From an uncultured Prevotellaceae bacterium (lineage in GTDB: Bacteria > Bacteroidota > Bacteroidia > Bacteroidales > Bacteroidaceae), in assembly GCA_937891085.1 (NCBI GenBank), contig CALAEY010000044.1:1-12976 (forward strand): a stretch of 12,976 bases of DNA. Direction: 5' to 3'. The notes under the pieces were generated by a model. The model had not been told where the DNA came from. It ran no database searches and saw nothing but the letters and a program-made list of their open reading frames with translations. A program made the position numbers and the translations under genes. Shown piece by piece: positions 1-5,640 of the stretch (its first letter is position 1; the number at the start of each line of letters is the position of its first letter).

Positions 1-62
1 TGGGCATCGAATCTACAATAGAAACCTATCGGCTGGTTGCGGATAATCATTTAATCTTTTAA
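1..62 (+). CDS. 3' end of an unidentified gene (partial)
   Basis: An open frame enters from the left edge and stops at a TAA at 60-62; the last residues read ...RLVADNHLIF. Only about 19 codons are visible, so no family can be named. The opposite strand is also open here (an ATG facing left at about 48-50), so the strand is uncertain. The plus-strand reading is preferred only because it ends just before an AT-rich intergenic stretch. Confidence 0.3.
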   Translation, partial: GIESTIETYRLVADNHLIF

Positions 63-88
63 TGCTTGAATTTTTTAATTTTTGAATC

Positions 89-129
89 TTCCTTTACTAC
101 TTCAAATGCTATTTGAAGTAGTAAAGGAA
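89..129. repeat. 19-bp perfect inverted repeat over the end of the MaoC gene
   Basis: Bases 89-107 and 111-129 are perfect reverse complements around a 3-base centre. The repeat contains the last codons and the TAG stop (109-111) of the MaoC-type gene. In the minus-strand transcript it would form a long hairpin, but what follows is A-rich rather than a U-run, so it is not a classic intrinsic terminator. It could protect the mRNA 3' end, act as a weak bidirectional terminator, or be a DNA-level palindrome. Confidence 0.6.
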
Positions 130-573
130 AGTAGCTACGCCTTCCAATGCTTTCTTCTTCTCTCCCTCTATTTCGATAAAGAACTTGATTTCAGCCTTAG
201 CAATGCCACGCAGGTTGACCAATGACTCCAGATCGGCTGTCATACGGATGCTCTGACCAGAAAGCACAGCCTGTCCGAACTTCATCTTGTCCATGCCATA
301 GTTAACCATCATACGGAGGTTGTTCACCTGAATGATCTGATCCCACAGATGTGGCAGCAAAGACAGCGTCAGATAGCCGTGTACGATGGTGGTATGATAG
401 GGACTCTCCACCTTAGCACGCTCTGTATCTACGTGAATCCACTGATGATCCAGGGTGGCATCGGCAAAAAGGTTAATACGCTCTTGAGGTACCTGTACAT
501 AGTCCGATACGCCGATACGCTTACCTACCAGCTGTGCGAACTCTTCAAAATTATTGATGACTACTTTACTCAT
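109..573 (-). CDS. MaoC-family (R)-hydratase / NodN-like dehydratase
   Basis: This is a single hot-dog domain protein of 154 residues, the usual length for stand-alone MaoC/NodN-type hydratases, which add water to trans-2-enoyl-CoA thioesters. The hydratase motif is visible near residues 36-49 as FADATLDHQWIHVD. It keeps the catalytic Asp and His spacing (D-x4-H) but has Leu instead of the Gly of the common TGDxNPIH form. A second family signature, IVHGYLTLSLLP, follows at about 63-74. The ATG at 571-573 lies some 37 bases downstream of a good -7 element (610-617, minus), and the gene is divergent from the AlbA_2 gene. The substrate cannot be read from the sequence. Confidence 0.88.
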   Translation of the reverse strand: MSKVVINNFEEFAQLVGKRIGVSDYVQVPQERINLFADATLDHQWIHVDTERAKVESPYHTTIVHGYLTLSLLPHLWDQIIQVNNLRMMVNYGMDKMKFGQAVLSGQSIRMTADLESLVNLRGIAKAEIKFFIEIEGEKKKALEGVATFLYYFK

Positions 574-609
574 TGTTCTCTAAAATTACACAAGTTGCAA
601 AATTTTGTG

Positions 610-617
610 CAAAAATA
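610..617 (-). promoter_or_regulatory. Bacteroidetes-type -7 element for the MaoC gene
   Basis: The minus strand reads TATTTTTG, matching TAnnTTTG. It lies about 37 bases before the MaoC start. No convincing -33 TTTG is seen at 19-21 bases upstream. Confidence 0.55.
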
Positions 618-626
618 CACTTTTTA

Positions 627-659
627 TTGATAAGTTGGTGCACTTACCATGTATTTTTG
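627..659 (+). promoter_or_regulatory. Divergent promoter for the AlbA_2 gene
   Basis: The sequence reads TTGA (627-630), a 21-base spacer, then TATTTTTG (652-659), a full match to the TAnnTTTG -7 consensus. The ATG at 688 is about 28 bases further on. The position of this promoter rules out the upstream in-frame ATG at 649, which would lie inside it. Confidence 0.65.
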
Positions 660-687
660 TAATTTTACAACGCAAAAGAGACGAACT

Positions 688-1341
688 ATGATGAACGAGG
701 CAGGCTACATACATTCCCTGATAGCTCAAGGAGAGCACCAGCAGCAGGATTTCAAATTTGAGATCTCTGACATCTGCAAGATAGCCAAGACCCTCTCTGC
801 TTTTGCCAATACAGAAGGTGGTCGCCTGCTCATCGGGGTGAAAGACAATGGCAAGATAGCTGGTGTGCGTTCTGAAGAGGAGCAATACATGATAGAGGCA
901 GCTGCCCAAGTCTACTGCAAGCCTGAAGTGCAGTGCCAGATGCAGAGTTTCACCATCGAGGGGCGCACCATTCTGATAGCCACTATTGAGAAAAGCAGCC
1001 AACGCCCTGTCTGTGCCAAGAGTGAGGATGGCACATACCTGGCCTACGTCCGTGTAAAGGACGAGAACATCCTTGCCACGCCCGTACACCTGCATCTCTG
1101 GCGTATGGGCGACAGTCCCAGAGGTGAGCTGCTGGAGTTCACAGAGCGTGAGCAGACCTTGCTGGAACTGATGGCATCAAACAATGGGCTGTCACTCAAT
1201 CAATACTGCAAGCGCACCCACATCCCCCGCCCTGCCTGCCTCCGTCTTCTGGCCAAGTTCATCCGCTATGGTGTCATCGACATGGTGTTCGAGGATCGCC
1301 AGTTCCGATTTAGGCTTAAGGGAGAGGAGTTTGAATATTGA
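688..1341 (+). CDS. AlbA_2 (Schlafen-type) domain protein with C-terminal winged helix
   Basis: This is a 217-residue protein. The N-terminal AlbA_2 domain (about residues 10-115) shows the family signatures GEHQQQDFKFE (15-25) and AFANTEGGRLLIGV (38-51), followed by a KDNGKIAGV turn. AlbA_2 proteins are annotated as putative nucleic-acid-binding or transcriptional regulators. Residues from about 150 to 217 look like a winged-helix DNA-binding domain (TEREQTLLELMA... then a recognition-helix-like IPRPACLRLLAKF). The start was taken at the ATG pair 688/691, because the longer frame from 649 begins inside the -7 promoter element. It is divergently transcribed from the MaoC gene with a 114-base shared control region. 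It lacks the longer HATPase-like tail seen in many AlbA_2 regulators. A regulatory role is inferred from the domains. Confidence 0.8.
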   Translation: MMNEAGYIHSLIAQGEHQQQDFKFEISDICKIAKTLSAFANTEGGRLLIGVKDNGKIAGVRSEEEQYMIEAAAQVYCKPEVQCQMQSFTIEGRTILIATIEKSSQRPVCAKSEDGTYLAYVRVKDENILATPVHLHLWRMGDSPRGELLEFTEREQTLLELMASNNGLSLNQYCKRTHIPRPACLRLLAKFIRYGVIDMVFEDRQFRFRLKGEEFEY

Positions 1342-1453
1342 ACGTTAAACGTTAAACATTAAACATTAAACGTTAAACATTGAACATTGAACATTGAACA
1401 TTGAGAATTGAGGATTATAACTCATAATTCATAATTTATAATTCATAATTATT
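1342..1453. repeat. AT-rich heptad repeat array 1 (about 16 units of 7 bp)
   Basis: Starting directly after the AlbA_2 stop codon, the sequence can be cut into consecutive 7-base units with no slip. It begins with ACGTTAA twice, ACATTAA twice and ACGTTAA, then ACATTGA four times, then GAATTGA and GGATTAT, then AACTCAT, AATTCAT, AATTTAT, AATTCAT and AATTATT. Units change gradually along the array, as expected from tandem slippage and drift. There is no coding potential. Confidence 0.85.
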
Positions 1454-1455
1454 GT

Positions 1456-1482
1456 TTTTGCCTTCGGTTTGCATTATCTTTG
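1456..1482 (+). repeat. Promoter-containing 27-bp direct repeat, copy A
   Basis: This block is identical to 1534-1560 and ends in the -7 element TATCTTTG (1475-1482). An ATTG at 1451-1454, from the end of the heptad array, lies 20 bases upstream in -33 position. Confidence 0.85.
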
Positions 1483-1512
1483 TTTCACGAAGATAAGCTT
1501 CACCTCAGCAAA

Positions 1513-1532
1513 AAAATAAGCAAGCTTATTTT
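1513..1532. other. Short perfect dyad between the two promoter copies
   Basis: AAAATAAGC (1513-1521) and GCTTATTTT (1524-1532) are reverse complements around AA. As RNA it gives an AT-rich stem with a CAAG loop followed by UUUUG, so it could be a weak attenuator. As DNA it could be an operator. A related half (ATAAGCTT, 1493-1500) lies just upstream and could form an alternative pairing. Confidence 0.4.
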
Positions 1533-1533
1533 G

Positions 1534-1560
1534 TTTTGCCTTCGGTTTGCATTATCTTTG
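1534..1560 (+). promoter_or_regulatory. Promoter-containing 27-bp direct repeat, copy B (proximal promoter)
   Basis: This is an exact second copy of 1456-1482. Its -7 element TATCTTTG is at 1553-1560, 27 bases before the ATG at 1587. This is the normal spacing for the group, so this copy is the likely main promoter of the 1587-2800 operon. Confidence 0.7.
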
Positions 1561-1586
1561 CACATCATTAATAAAGACATGAGACA

Positions 1587-2213
1587 ATGAGCATATTTTC
1601 TAAATTATTCGGAAAGAAAGAGGGAACCAATCCTAAGAACAATGTGGAGGACTTTGCTTCCCTGACCAGAGTATATTTCCAGTCGGCACTGGCAACCAAC
1701 CTTGGCATCTCAAACATACGCATGATGCCTGACTTGGCACAGTTCAAGCGCCTTTTCAAAGTGCCTACCCAGAACGGACGCCTTGGCCTTGCAGAAAAAT
1801 CGGTTTCCAAGAAGATGCTGATGGCCGACTACGGACTGAGTGACAACTTCTTCAAGGAGATAGATTCGTCTATCAAGAAGCACTGCCGCACCCAGAACGA
1901 GATTCAGCCCTACATGTTCTTGTATCAGGGGTTCCTGAACGACCTCATGATGATGATGAGCAGCCTGATGCAGTGGAAGATCCGCATCCCTTCTATCTTC
2001 AAGAACCTCATCAAGGACGAGGTAGAGAAAGCCGTACACAAGATCTGCACCAAGACTGTGTGGAACAAGGACGATGAGCACAAGACTGCTGCCAACATTC
2101 GTATGTACAAGGAGCGCCTAGGCTACAGCGAGCAGTGGATGTCTGAGTATGTGTACAATGTGCTCATGCTGGCCAAGAAGGCCCCGAAACCCAAAGACAC
2201 TGAGAAGAAATAA
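1587..2213 (+). CDS. Conserved-looking hypothetical protein, cytoplasmic
   Basis: I do not recognise this 208-residue protein. It has no signal peptide or transmembrane helix, is rich in Lys (KLFGKKEG near the N terminus, KAPKPKDTEKK at the C terminus), and is predicted mostly helical. A Met-rich stretch (DLMMMMSSLMQW, about residues 112-123) and a well-formed charged C-terminal half stand out. The ATG at 1587 is chosen because it sits 27 bases after a -7 element. An earlier ATG at 1579 opens a three-codon frame (MRQ, stop) whose TGA overlaps this ATG, which suggests coupled initiation. It is followed after 2 bases by the glycosylase-like gene, so the two are very likely cotranscribed. A DNA-related role is possible only by association. 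Confidence 0.7.
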   Translation: MSIFSKLFGKKEGTNPKNNVEDFASLTRVYFQSALATNLGISNIRMMPDLAQFKRLFKVPTQNGRLGLAEKSVSKKMLMADYGLSDNFFKEIDSSIKKHCRTQNEIQPYMFLYQGFLNDLMMMMSSLMQWKIRIPSIFKNLIKDEVEKAVHKICTKTVWNKDDEHKTAANIRMYKERLGYSEQWMSEYVYNVLMLAKKAPKPKDTEKK

Positions 2214-2215
2214 AG

Positions 2216-2800
2216 ATGGCAGAGGTAGAGCTACATCCTTTTGAGCCCTTCCTGCCTGCCAGAGCCAAGTTGCTGATGTTGGGGAGTTTTCCTCCCCAAC
2301 CCAAGCGCTGGTGCATAGATTTCTATTACCCCAATTTCACCAATGACATGTGGCGCATCATGGGCCTTATCTTTTTTCAGGATAAGGACCATTTCATCAT
2401 GCCCACTCAGAAGAAGTTCGACAAAGCCCTGCTTATCAGCTTCCTCACAGAGCATGGCATTGCCCTCTATGACACTGCGACTGCTGTGCGCCGCCTTCAA
2501 GACAATGCCTCTGACAAGTTTCTGGAGGTAGTCACCCCTACCGATGTGGATGCCATGCTTGCCCAGCTCCCAGAGTGTCGTGCCATCGTCACTACAGGAG
2601 AGAAAGCCACAGATACCCTCTGTGAGAAGTACGGAGCCGAGAAGCCCAAAGTGGGCCACTGCTCCCCCATCCTATTCCCAGACAGAGAGCTTCGCCTCTA
2701 TCGCATGCCCTCCTCCTCACGCGCCTATCCACTATCCTTGGGGAAGAAAGCTGCCACATACGCCCAGATGCTCAAAGAACTGGGAATGATTCACAATTGA
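2216..2800 (+). CDS. Uracil-DNA glycosylase superfamily protein
   Basis: This 194-residue protein has the two hallmark loops of the UDG fold. The N-terminal active-site loop is LLMLGSFP (residues 19-26), and the C-terminal DNA-intercalating loop is MPSSSRA (164-170). An internal IVTTGEKAT segment (about 122-130) fits the central strand. The GSFP loop resembles the family containing mismatch (G:T/U) and hypoxanthine-type glycosylases rather than classic Ung (which has GQDPYH). It would remove damaged or misincorporated bases from DNA in the cytoplasm. The start is 2 bases after the preceding stop, so translation is probably coupled. The stop codon lies within the first units of the second heptad array. 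The exact base specificity cannot be told. Confidence 0.75.
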   Translation: MAEVELHPFEPFLPARAKLLMLGSFPPQPKRWCIDFYYPNFTNDMWRIMGLIFFQDKDHFIMPTQKKFDKALLISFLTEHGIALYDTATAVRRLQDNASDKFLEVVTPTDVDAMLAQLPECRAIVTTGEKATDTLCEKYGAEKPKVGHCSPILFPDRELRLYRMPSSSRAYPLSLGKKAATYAQMLKELGMIHN

Positions 2801-2873
2801 CAATTGACAATTCACAATTGACAATTCATAATTCATAATTTATAATTCATAATTCATTATTTATAATTATCTT
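2790..2873. repeat. AT-rich heptad repeat array 2 (12 units of 7 bp)
   Basis: Consecutive 7-base units begin inside the last codons of the glycosylase gene: TTCACAA, TTGACAA twice, TTCACAA, TTGACAA, TTCATAA twice, TTTATAA, TTCATAA, TTCATTA, TTTATAA, TTATCTT. The last unit is part of the next -7 element. It has the same period and the same 3'-end unit type (AATTCAT/AATTTAT) as array 1, though the 5' units differ. Confidence 0.85.
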
Positions 2874-2875
2874 TG
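2868..2875 (+). promoter_or_regulatory. -7 element for the LemA-like operon
   Basis: TATCTTTG is a perfect TAnnTTTG match, placed 27 bases before the ATG at 2903. It overlaps the final unit of the heptad array. The -33 position falls within the array and is only AATT. Confidence 0.65.
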
Positions 2876-2902
2876 TTGCCAAACTTATAAAAAACATAAA
2901 CT

Positions 2903-3427
2903 ATGATTGCTATTATCTGTATTGTAGTAGTCCTTGTGGTACTGGTAGGCATGTATTTCTCCTACAACAACAAGGAGGTGGCTCTGCGCAAAGAGGCTGA
3001 AGCCCAGAAGGGTAAGATTGAAGGTGTGCATGATAAGATGTGGAAGGTGATTCAGCAGAAGGCCGAGGTGAGCAACGAATATCGCGAAGCCTTCGAGAAA
3101 ATCTATCCCGAACTTATCTCTGGTCGCTATGCCAACGACAGTGGCAGTGTGATGAAGTGGATTCAAGAGTCTAATCCAGAGTTCGACACAGCCCTGTATA
3201 AAGACTTGCAGCAGGCTATTGAGATTCAGCGTGAATACTTCAACAATGCCCAGACGCGCATGCTCGATGTGATCAAGGAGCGTGAGACCCTCATTGAGAC
3301 CTACCCTGCCAAGTGGTTCATCAGCAATAAGCAGAAGATAGAGTATGAAGTGATCTCTTCTACTGCCACTAAGACTACCATGAGCACAGGTATCGACGAT
3401 GAAGTAAGCGTATTCAAGAAGAAGTAA
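2903..3427 (+). CDS. LemA-like membrane-anchored protein
   Basis: This 174-residue protein starts with an uncleaved-looking transmembrane helix (residues 2-20, IAIICIVVVLVVLVGMYFS), followed by a mainly helical domain. The arrangement of one N-terminal helix, then YNN..V.L..E..., then a bundle with a C-terminal IEYEVIS segment resembles LemA-family proteins, which are short and helical and exposed outside the cytoplasmic membrane. Sequence similarity judged by eye is weak, so this is a tentative family call. It is translated in tandem with the next gene: its TAA is immediately followed by that gene's ATG, indicating one operon and probably a physical or functional pairing. LemA proteins are often paired with membrane proteins of unknown function, which fits. 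Confidence 0.55.
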   Translation: MIAIICIVVVLVVLVGMYFSYNNKEVALRKEAEAQKGKIEGVHDKMWKVIQQKAEVSNEYREAFEKIYPELISGRYANDSGSVMKWIQESNPEFDTALYKDLQQAIEIQREYFNNAQTRMLDVIKERETLIETYPAKWFISNKQKIEYEVISSTATKTTMSTGIDDEVSVFKKK

Positions 3428-4594
3428 ATGACTGCGCTGTTCTATCTGCTTCCCATCCTCACCTGCCTTTTTCTCTACAGCACCCTGCCCGTGTCGTTGA
3501 GCTGGGAGTACTATGCCTGCTGCGTGGGTGGCTCATGGCTGCTCACAGCCCTGATTCACTGGCTGATGTATCGCTCCCGCATCTCCGATGACGAGTTTCT
3601 GGGCTCCTATATAAATAAGGTGACGCATGAGGAAGCATGGACAGAGCTGGTGTATTACATAGAGCGGGTGCCCTGTGGCAGAGACAGCAATGGCAACACC
3701 ATTTATAAGAACGTGCAGCGTGTGCGCCATGTCTTTCATCCAGAGCTGTGGGAGATGTTCTCCAGCTATGGCACCGTGCAGCGCATCAGCCATAGCTACT
3801 ACGACCAAGTGCGCAACACGTGGGGCACACCTGAGAGCCGCCTGCACTTCACTGGTGCCAATATCGTGGGAGGCGTGCGCTTCGGACAGGCATACACCTT
3901 CGAGGATATCCTCAGCAGCTATGCCCCAGAAGAGAATCCCCTGCTCGACACCAACTTCAGCAGCCGTTTTTTCCCCCTCACTGAGGAACATGAATACGAG
4001 AACAAGGTGCGCAACTCCCACTCCATCTTCAAGTTCGAAGACATTTCTGCCAAGCGTGCCAAGGAGTTGGGACTCTTCGACTATCCGCCAGTGAAGCACA
4101 ACTATCAGGAATGCATCCTTGGCCGTCAGTTCTCCGAGGAGGTGCATCACCAATACGAGCTGTTCAATGCCTGGTTTGGCTTCCGTCACCAGCTGCATGT
4201 ATTCATTCTTTGCTTCAATGCTGCCAAGGGCATGGGCATTGCCGAGAAGCAACGTGCCTATTGGGAAGGGGGCAATCGCAATGAGTTCGTGGTCTGCCTG
4301 GGCCTCGATGGTGATACAGTGCGCTGGTGCCATGCCTTCAGCTGGATGGACGAACCAGTGTTCAGCGTGAAGGCCGAGGCCTACTTCCGTGAGCATGAGC
4401 AGCTGGATCTCAGTGCTTTCTGCACATGGCTGCAAGAGAATGTCACCCTCTGGAAGCGTAAGGATTTCCATGACTTCGACTACCTCACCGTGTCACTCAC
4501 CTCCACCCAGAACTACCTCCTTCTGGCTTTCACCCTTGCTGTGAATGTGGGTATCGCAGCCTTAGTTATGAATATGATAGAAAAGACTTTTTAA
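3428..4594 (+). CDS. Membrane protein of unknown function, partner of the LemA-like protein
   Basis: This 388-residue protein has two N-terminal transmembrane helices (about residues 3-24 and 29-47), a large soluble domain rich in aromatic residues and His (about 55-355), and one C-terminal helix (about 364-384, LLLAFTLAVNVGIAALVMNMI). I do not recognise the soluble domain; motifs such as GANIVGGVRFGQAYTFEDI and a C-terminal-half ECILGRQFSEE are visible but not assigned. The start codon directly abuts the stop of the LemA-like gene with zero spacing. The gene ends face to face with the DUF2442 gene, with a dyad between them. Its codon and base composition matches the other left-hand genes. 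Confidence 0.65.
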   Translation: MTALFYLLPILTCLFLYSTLPVSLSWEYYACCVGGSWLLTALIHWLMYRSRISDDEFLGSYINKVTHEEAWTELVYYIERVPCGRDSNGNTIYKNVQRVRHVFHPELWEMFSSYGTVQRISHSYYDQVRNTWGTPESRLHFTGANIVGGVRFGQAYTFEDILSSYAPEENPLLDTNFSSRFFPLTEEHEYENKVRNSHSIFKFEDISAKRAKELGLFDYPPVKHNYQECILGRQFSEEVHHQYELFNAWFGFRHQLHVFILCFNAAKGMGIAEKQRAYWEGGNRNEFVVCLGLDGDTVRWCHAFSWMDEPVFSVKAEAYFREHEQLDLSAFCTWLQENVTLWKRKDFHDFDYLTVSLTSTQNYLLLAFTLAVNVGIAALVMNMIEKTF

Positions 4595-4606
4595 GGGTAG
4601 TCTTTT
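4581..4606. terminator. Possible bidirectional terminator between convergent genes
   Basis: AAAAGACT (4581-4588) and AGTCTTTT (4599-4606) are perfect reverse complements with a 10-base loop. The structure overlaps the stop codons of both convergent genes (TAA at 4592-4594 on plus, 4605-4607 on minus). Each strand's transcript ends the stem in UUUU. The stem is short and AT-rich, so terminator strength is uncertain. Confidence 0.45.
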
Positions 4607-4838
4607 AAGCCCCTTTACCAATGTCATGCAAGAACTCTGGAGCTAAGTCTGCTCCATTAGCCCACTCAATAGTATAGCCAGTTAGACCATACTGAGTGAA
4701 TTTCTCAAGGTCTAACAACTCGCCAAATACCTCTCCTGTGAGATAAGGTTTGAGATCAGCCAACTTACGTGTTCCATCACTAAAAGTAATCAGTAACACG
4801 TAGTCCTTAACATAATCTGCATCAATAATTCTAAGCAT
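4605..4838 (-). CDS. DUF2442 domain protein
   Basis: This 77-residue protein closely follows the DUF2442 pattern: a short beta-rich N terminus with DY.LLITFSDGT (about residues 12-23), ADLKPYLTGEVFGELLD (27-43), and the family's C-terminal motif IEWANGADLAPEFLHDIG (57-74). Proteins of this family are commonly encoded next to DUF4160 proteins, and the pair has been suggested to be a toxin-antitoxin-like module. That role is not demonstrated here. A DUF4160 gene lies 16 bases upstream on the same strand, and an AAAGGAG-like sequence sits before the ATG. Although small, the match is unmistakable. Confidence 0.85.
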   Translation of the reverse strand: MLRIIDADYVKDYVLLITFSDGTRKLADLKPYLTGEVFGELLDLEKFTQYGLTGYTIEWANGADLAPEFLHDIGKGA

Positions 4839-4854
4839 GTTGTATCTCCTTTCA

Positions 4855-5107
4855 TTATTTTAGTGGTTCAATTCTACCAAGTTTCTCCCCTTTCTGCGCT
4901 TTCTCCCAAAGAGCGAGTATTTCATCCTCATGTAAATCCATCCATTCGTTCACCTTGGCAATGACCTTTGTGGGAGCCTTGCCATCCACAATACGGTCAA
5001 GCACACTGATACTACATTCATACTCACCATAAGTGAGGTGGATATGTGGCGGATTATGGTCACGCCAGTAAAGACTGATAATAATTCCAAAAAACTTGTA
5101 TTGGCAT
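4855..5107 (-). pseudogene. DUF4160 protein gene with a one-base frameshift near the start
   Basis: From an upstream frame the protein reads FGIIISLYWRDHNPPHIHL..., through EWMDLHEDEILALWEKAQ, to ...LGRIEPLK and a TAA at 4855-4857. This is a full DUF4160 domain with the characteristic HNPPHIH motif. The only sensible start, ATG at 5105-5107, reads MPIQVF and then goes out of frame at a run of six T (minus strand; A5089-5094 on plus), ending at a TGA at 5060-5062. Removing one T gives a continuous 83-residue MPIQVFGIII... protein of normal length. So there is a +1 insertion in the homopolymer, or a slippage-controlled gene, or a sequencing error. It forms a tandem pair with DUF2442 downstream. 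Confidence 0.8.
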
Positions 5108-5134
5108 AGTATTCTTTTCTAGTTTTTTCATGTA

Positions 5135-5142
5135 TAAAGATA
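5135..5142 (-). promoter_or_regulatory. Probable -7 element for the DUF4160-DUF2442 pair
   Basis: The minus strand reads TATCTTTA, one mismatch from TAnnTTTG, at 28 bases before the ATG at 5107. That spacing matches the other promoters in this window. Confidence 0.45.
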
Positions 5143-5165
5143 AGTATTATAATCGAATAATAACA

Positions 5166-5173
5166 CATCTTTG
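5166..5173 (+). promoter_or_regulatory. Weak -7-like element before the truncated stub
   Basis: CATCTTTG matches TAnnTTTG apart from the first base. It is placed 34 bases before the ATG at 5207 and divergent from the DUF4160 promoter. It may be the relic promoter of a gene replaced by the direct repeat. Confidence 0.3.
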
Positions 5174-5206
5174 CAATCTTTTATAAATAATTAGGCAAAA
5201 GACAAA

Positions 5207-5251
5207 ATGAAAGCAATTGCTGTTGTAGGCCCATTTATAAAAATTCCATAG
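5207..5251 (+). pseudogene. Truncated gene start cut off at the long direct repeat
   Basis: An ATG opens a 14-codon frame (MKAIAVVGPFIKIP, then TAG). The last codons lie inside the left edge of the direct repeat that begins at about 5240. The codons before the edge look like a normal hydrophobic protein start (AIAVVG). A weak -7-like element lies at the expected distance upstream. I read it as the remnant of a gene start whose body was lost when the repeat arrived. It may instead be a chance or leader ORF. Confidence 0.3.
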
Positions 5252-5640
5252 GGATTTTTCGTAGAATCTCCAAAAAACTTAGGTTTTAGTCCTGCTTCTC
5301 CATATTTCTTGCAAGGCTGCAAAGAAAGTATTACCTTTGCACTCTCAAAAAGTAAAGAAGATGCGAAACCTGATCTACACCTTATATATATTGTTGGTCT
5401 TAACAGCCTGCACCACCCACCAAGGCACCCGTGCGCAGCTGGACCAAGCCGAGGCGCTGATGACGGAGCAGCCTGACTCTGCCCTCACCATCCTCCAGCA
5501 GGTAGACGATGCCCAGCTCACCACCAATGCCCTGCAAGCCCGCTTTGCCCTGCTCCTCTCTATGGCACTCGACAAAAACTACATCGACGTGGCTTCAGAT
5601 AGCCTCATCCATCCCGCTGTGGAGTATTACGAGAATCATG
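5240..5640 (+). repeat. Long direct repeat, copy 1 (promoter, leader, 5' end of TPR gene)
   Basis: This matches 11688-12088 at a constant offset of 6448. From 5361 to 5587 (227 bases from the ATG) no difference is seen. About six differences are seen in the upstream 120 bases, and a few more between 5588 and 5640 before similarity drops sharply. The left edge starts near a short dyad (AAAAATCC..GGATTTTT, perfect in copy 2, with one extra base in copy 1). Confidence 0.9.
5308..5339 (+). promoter_or_regulatory. Promoter of TPR regulator gene 1
   Basis: CTTG (5308-5311), a 20-base spacer, then TACCTTTG (5332-5339), which fully matches the -7 consensus. The ATG at 5361 follows after 21 bases. 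Confidence 0.7.

Noticed and set aside
649..687. Upstream in-frame start of the AlbA_2 gene
   Set aside because: The ATG at 649 is just before and the following codons overlap the -7 element TATTTTTG at 652-659, so the region is promoter rather than coding.
1342..1453. CRISPR array
   Set aside because: The units are 7 bases with no unique spacers; this is a simple drifting tandem repeat.
3533..4471. 312-codon minus-strand open frame opposite the membrane protein gene
   Set aside because: It is an antisense shadow of a GC-rich gene: it has no promoter or recognisable domain, and the plus-strand gene has transmembrane helices and operon context.
4950..5168. Minus-strand 72-codon frame starting MCYYSIIILIF
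   Set aside because: It is the third frame across the frameshifted DUF4160 gene. The DUF4160 reading has a clear family motif (HNPPHIH), while this one has none, and its start lies in the upstream control region.
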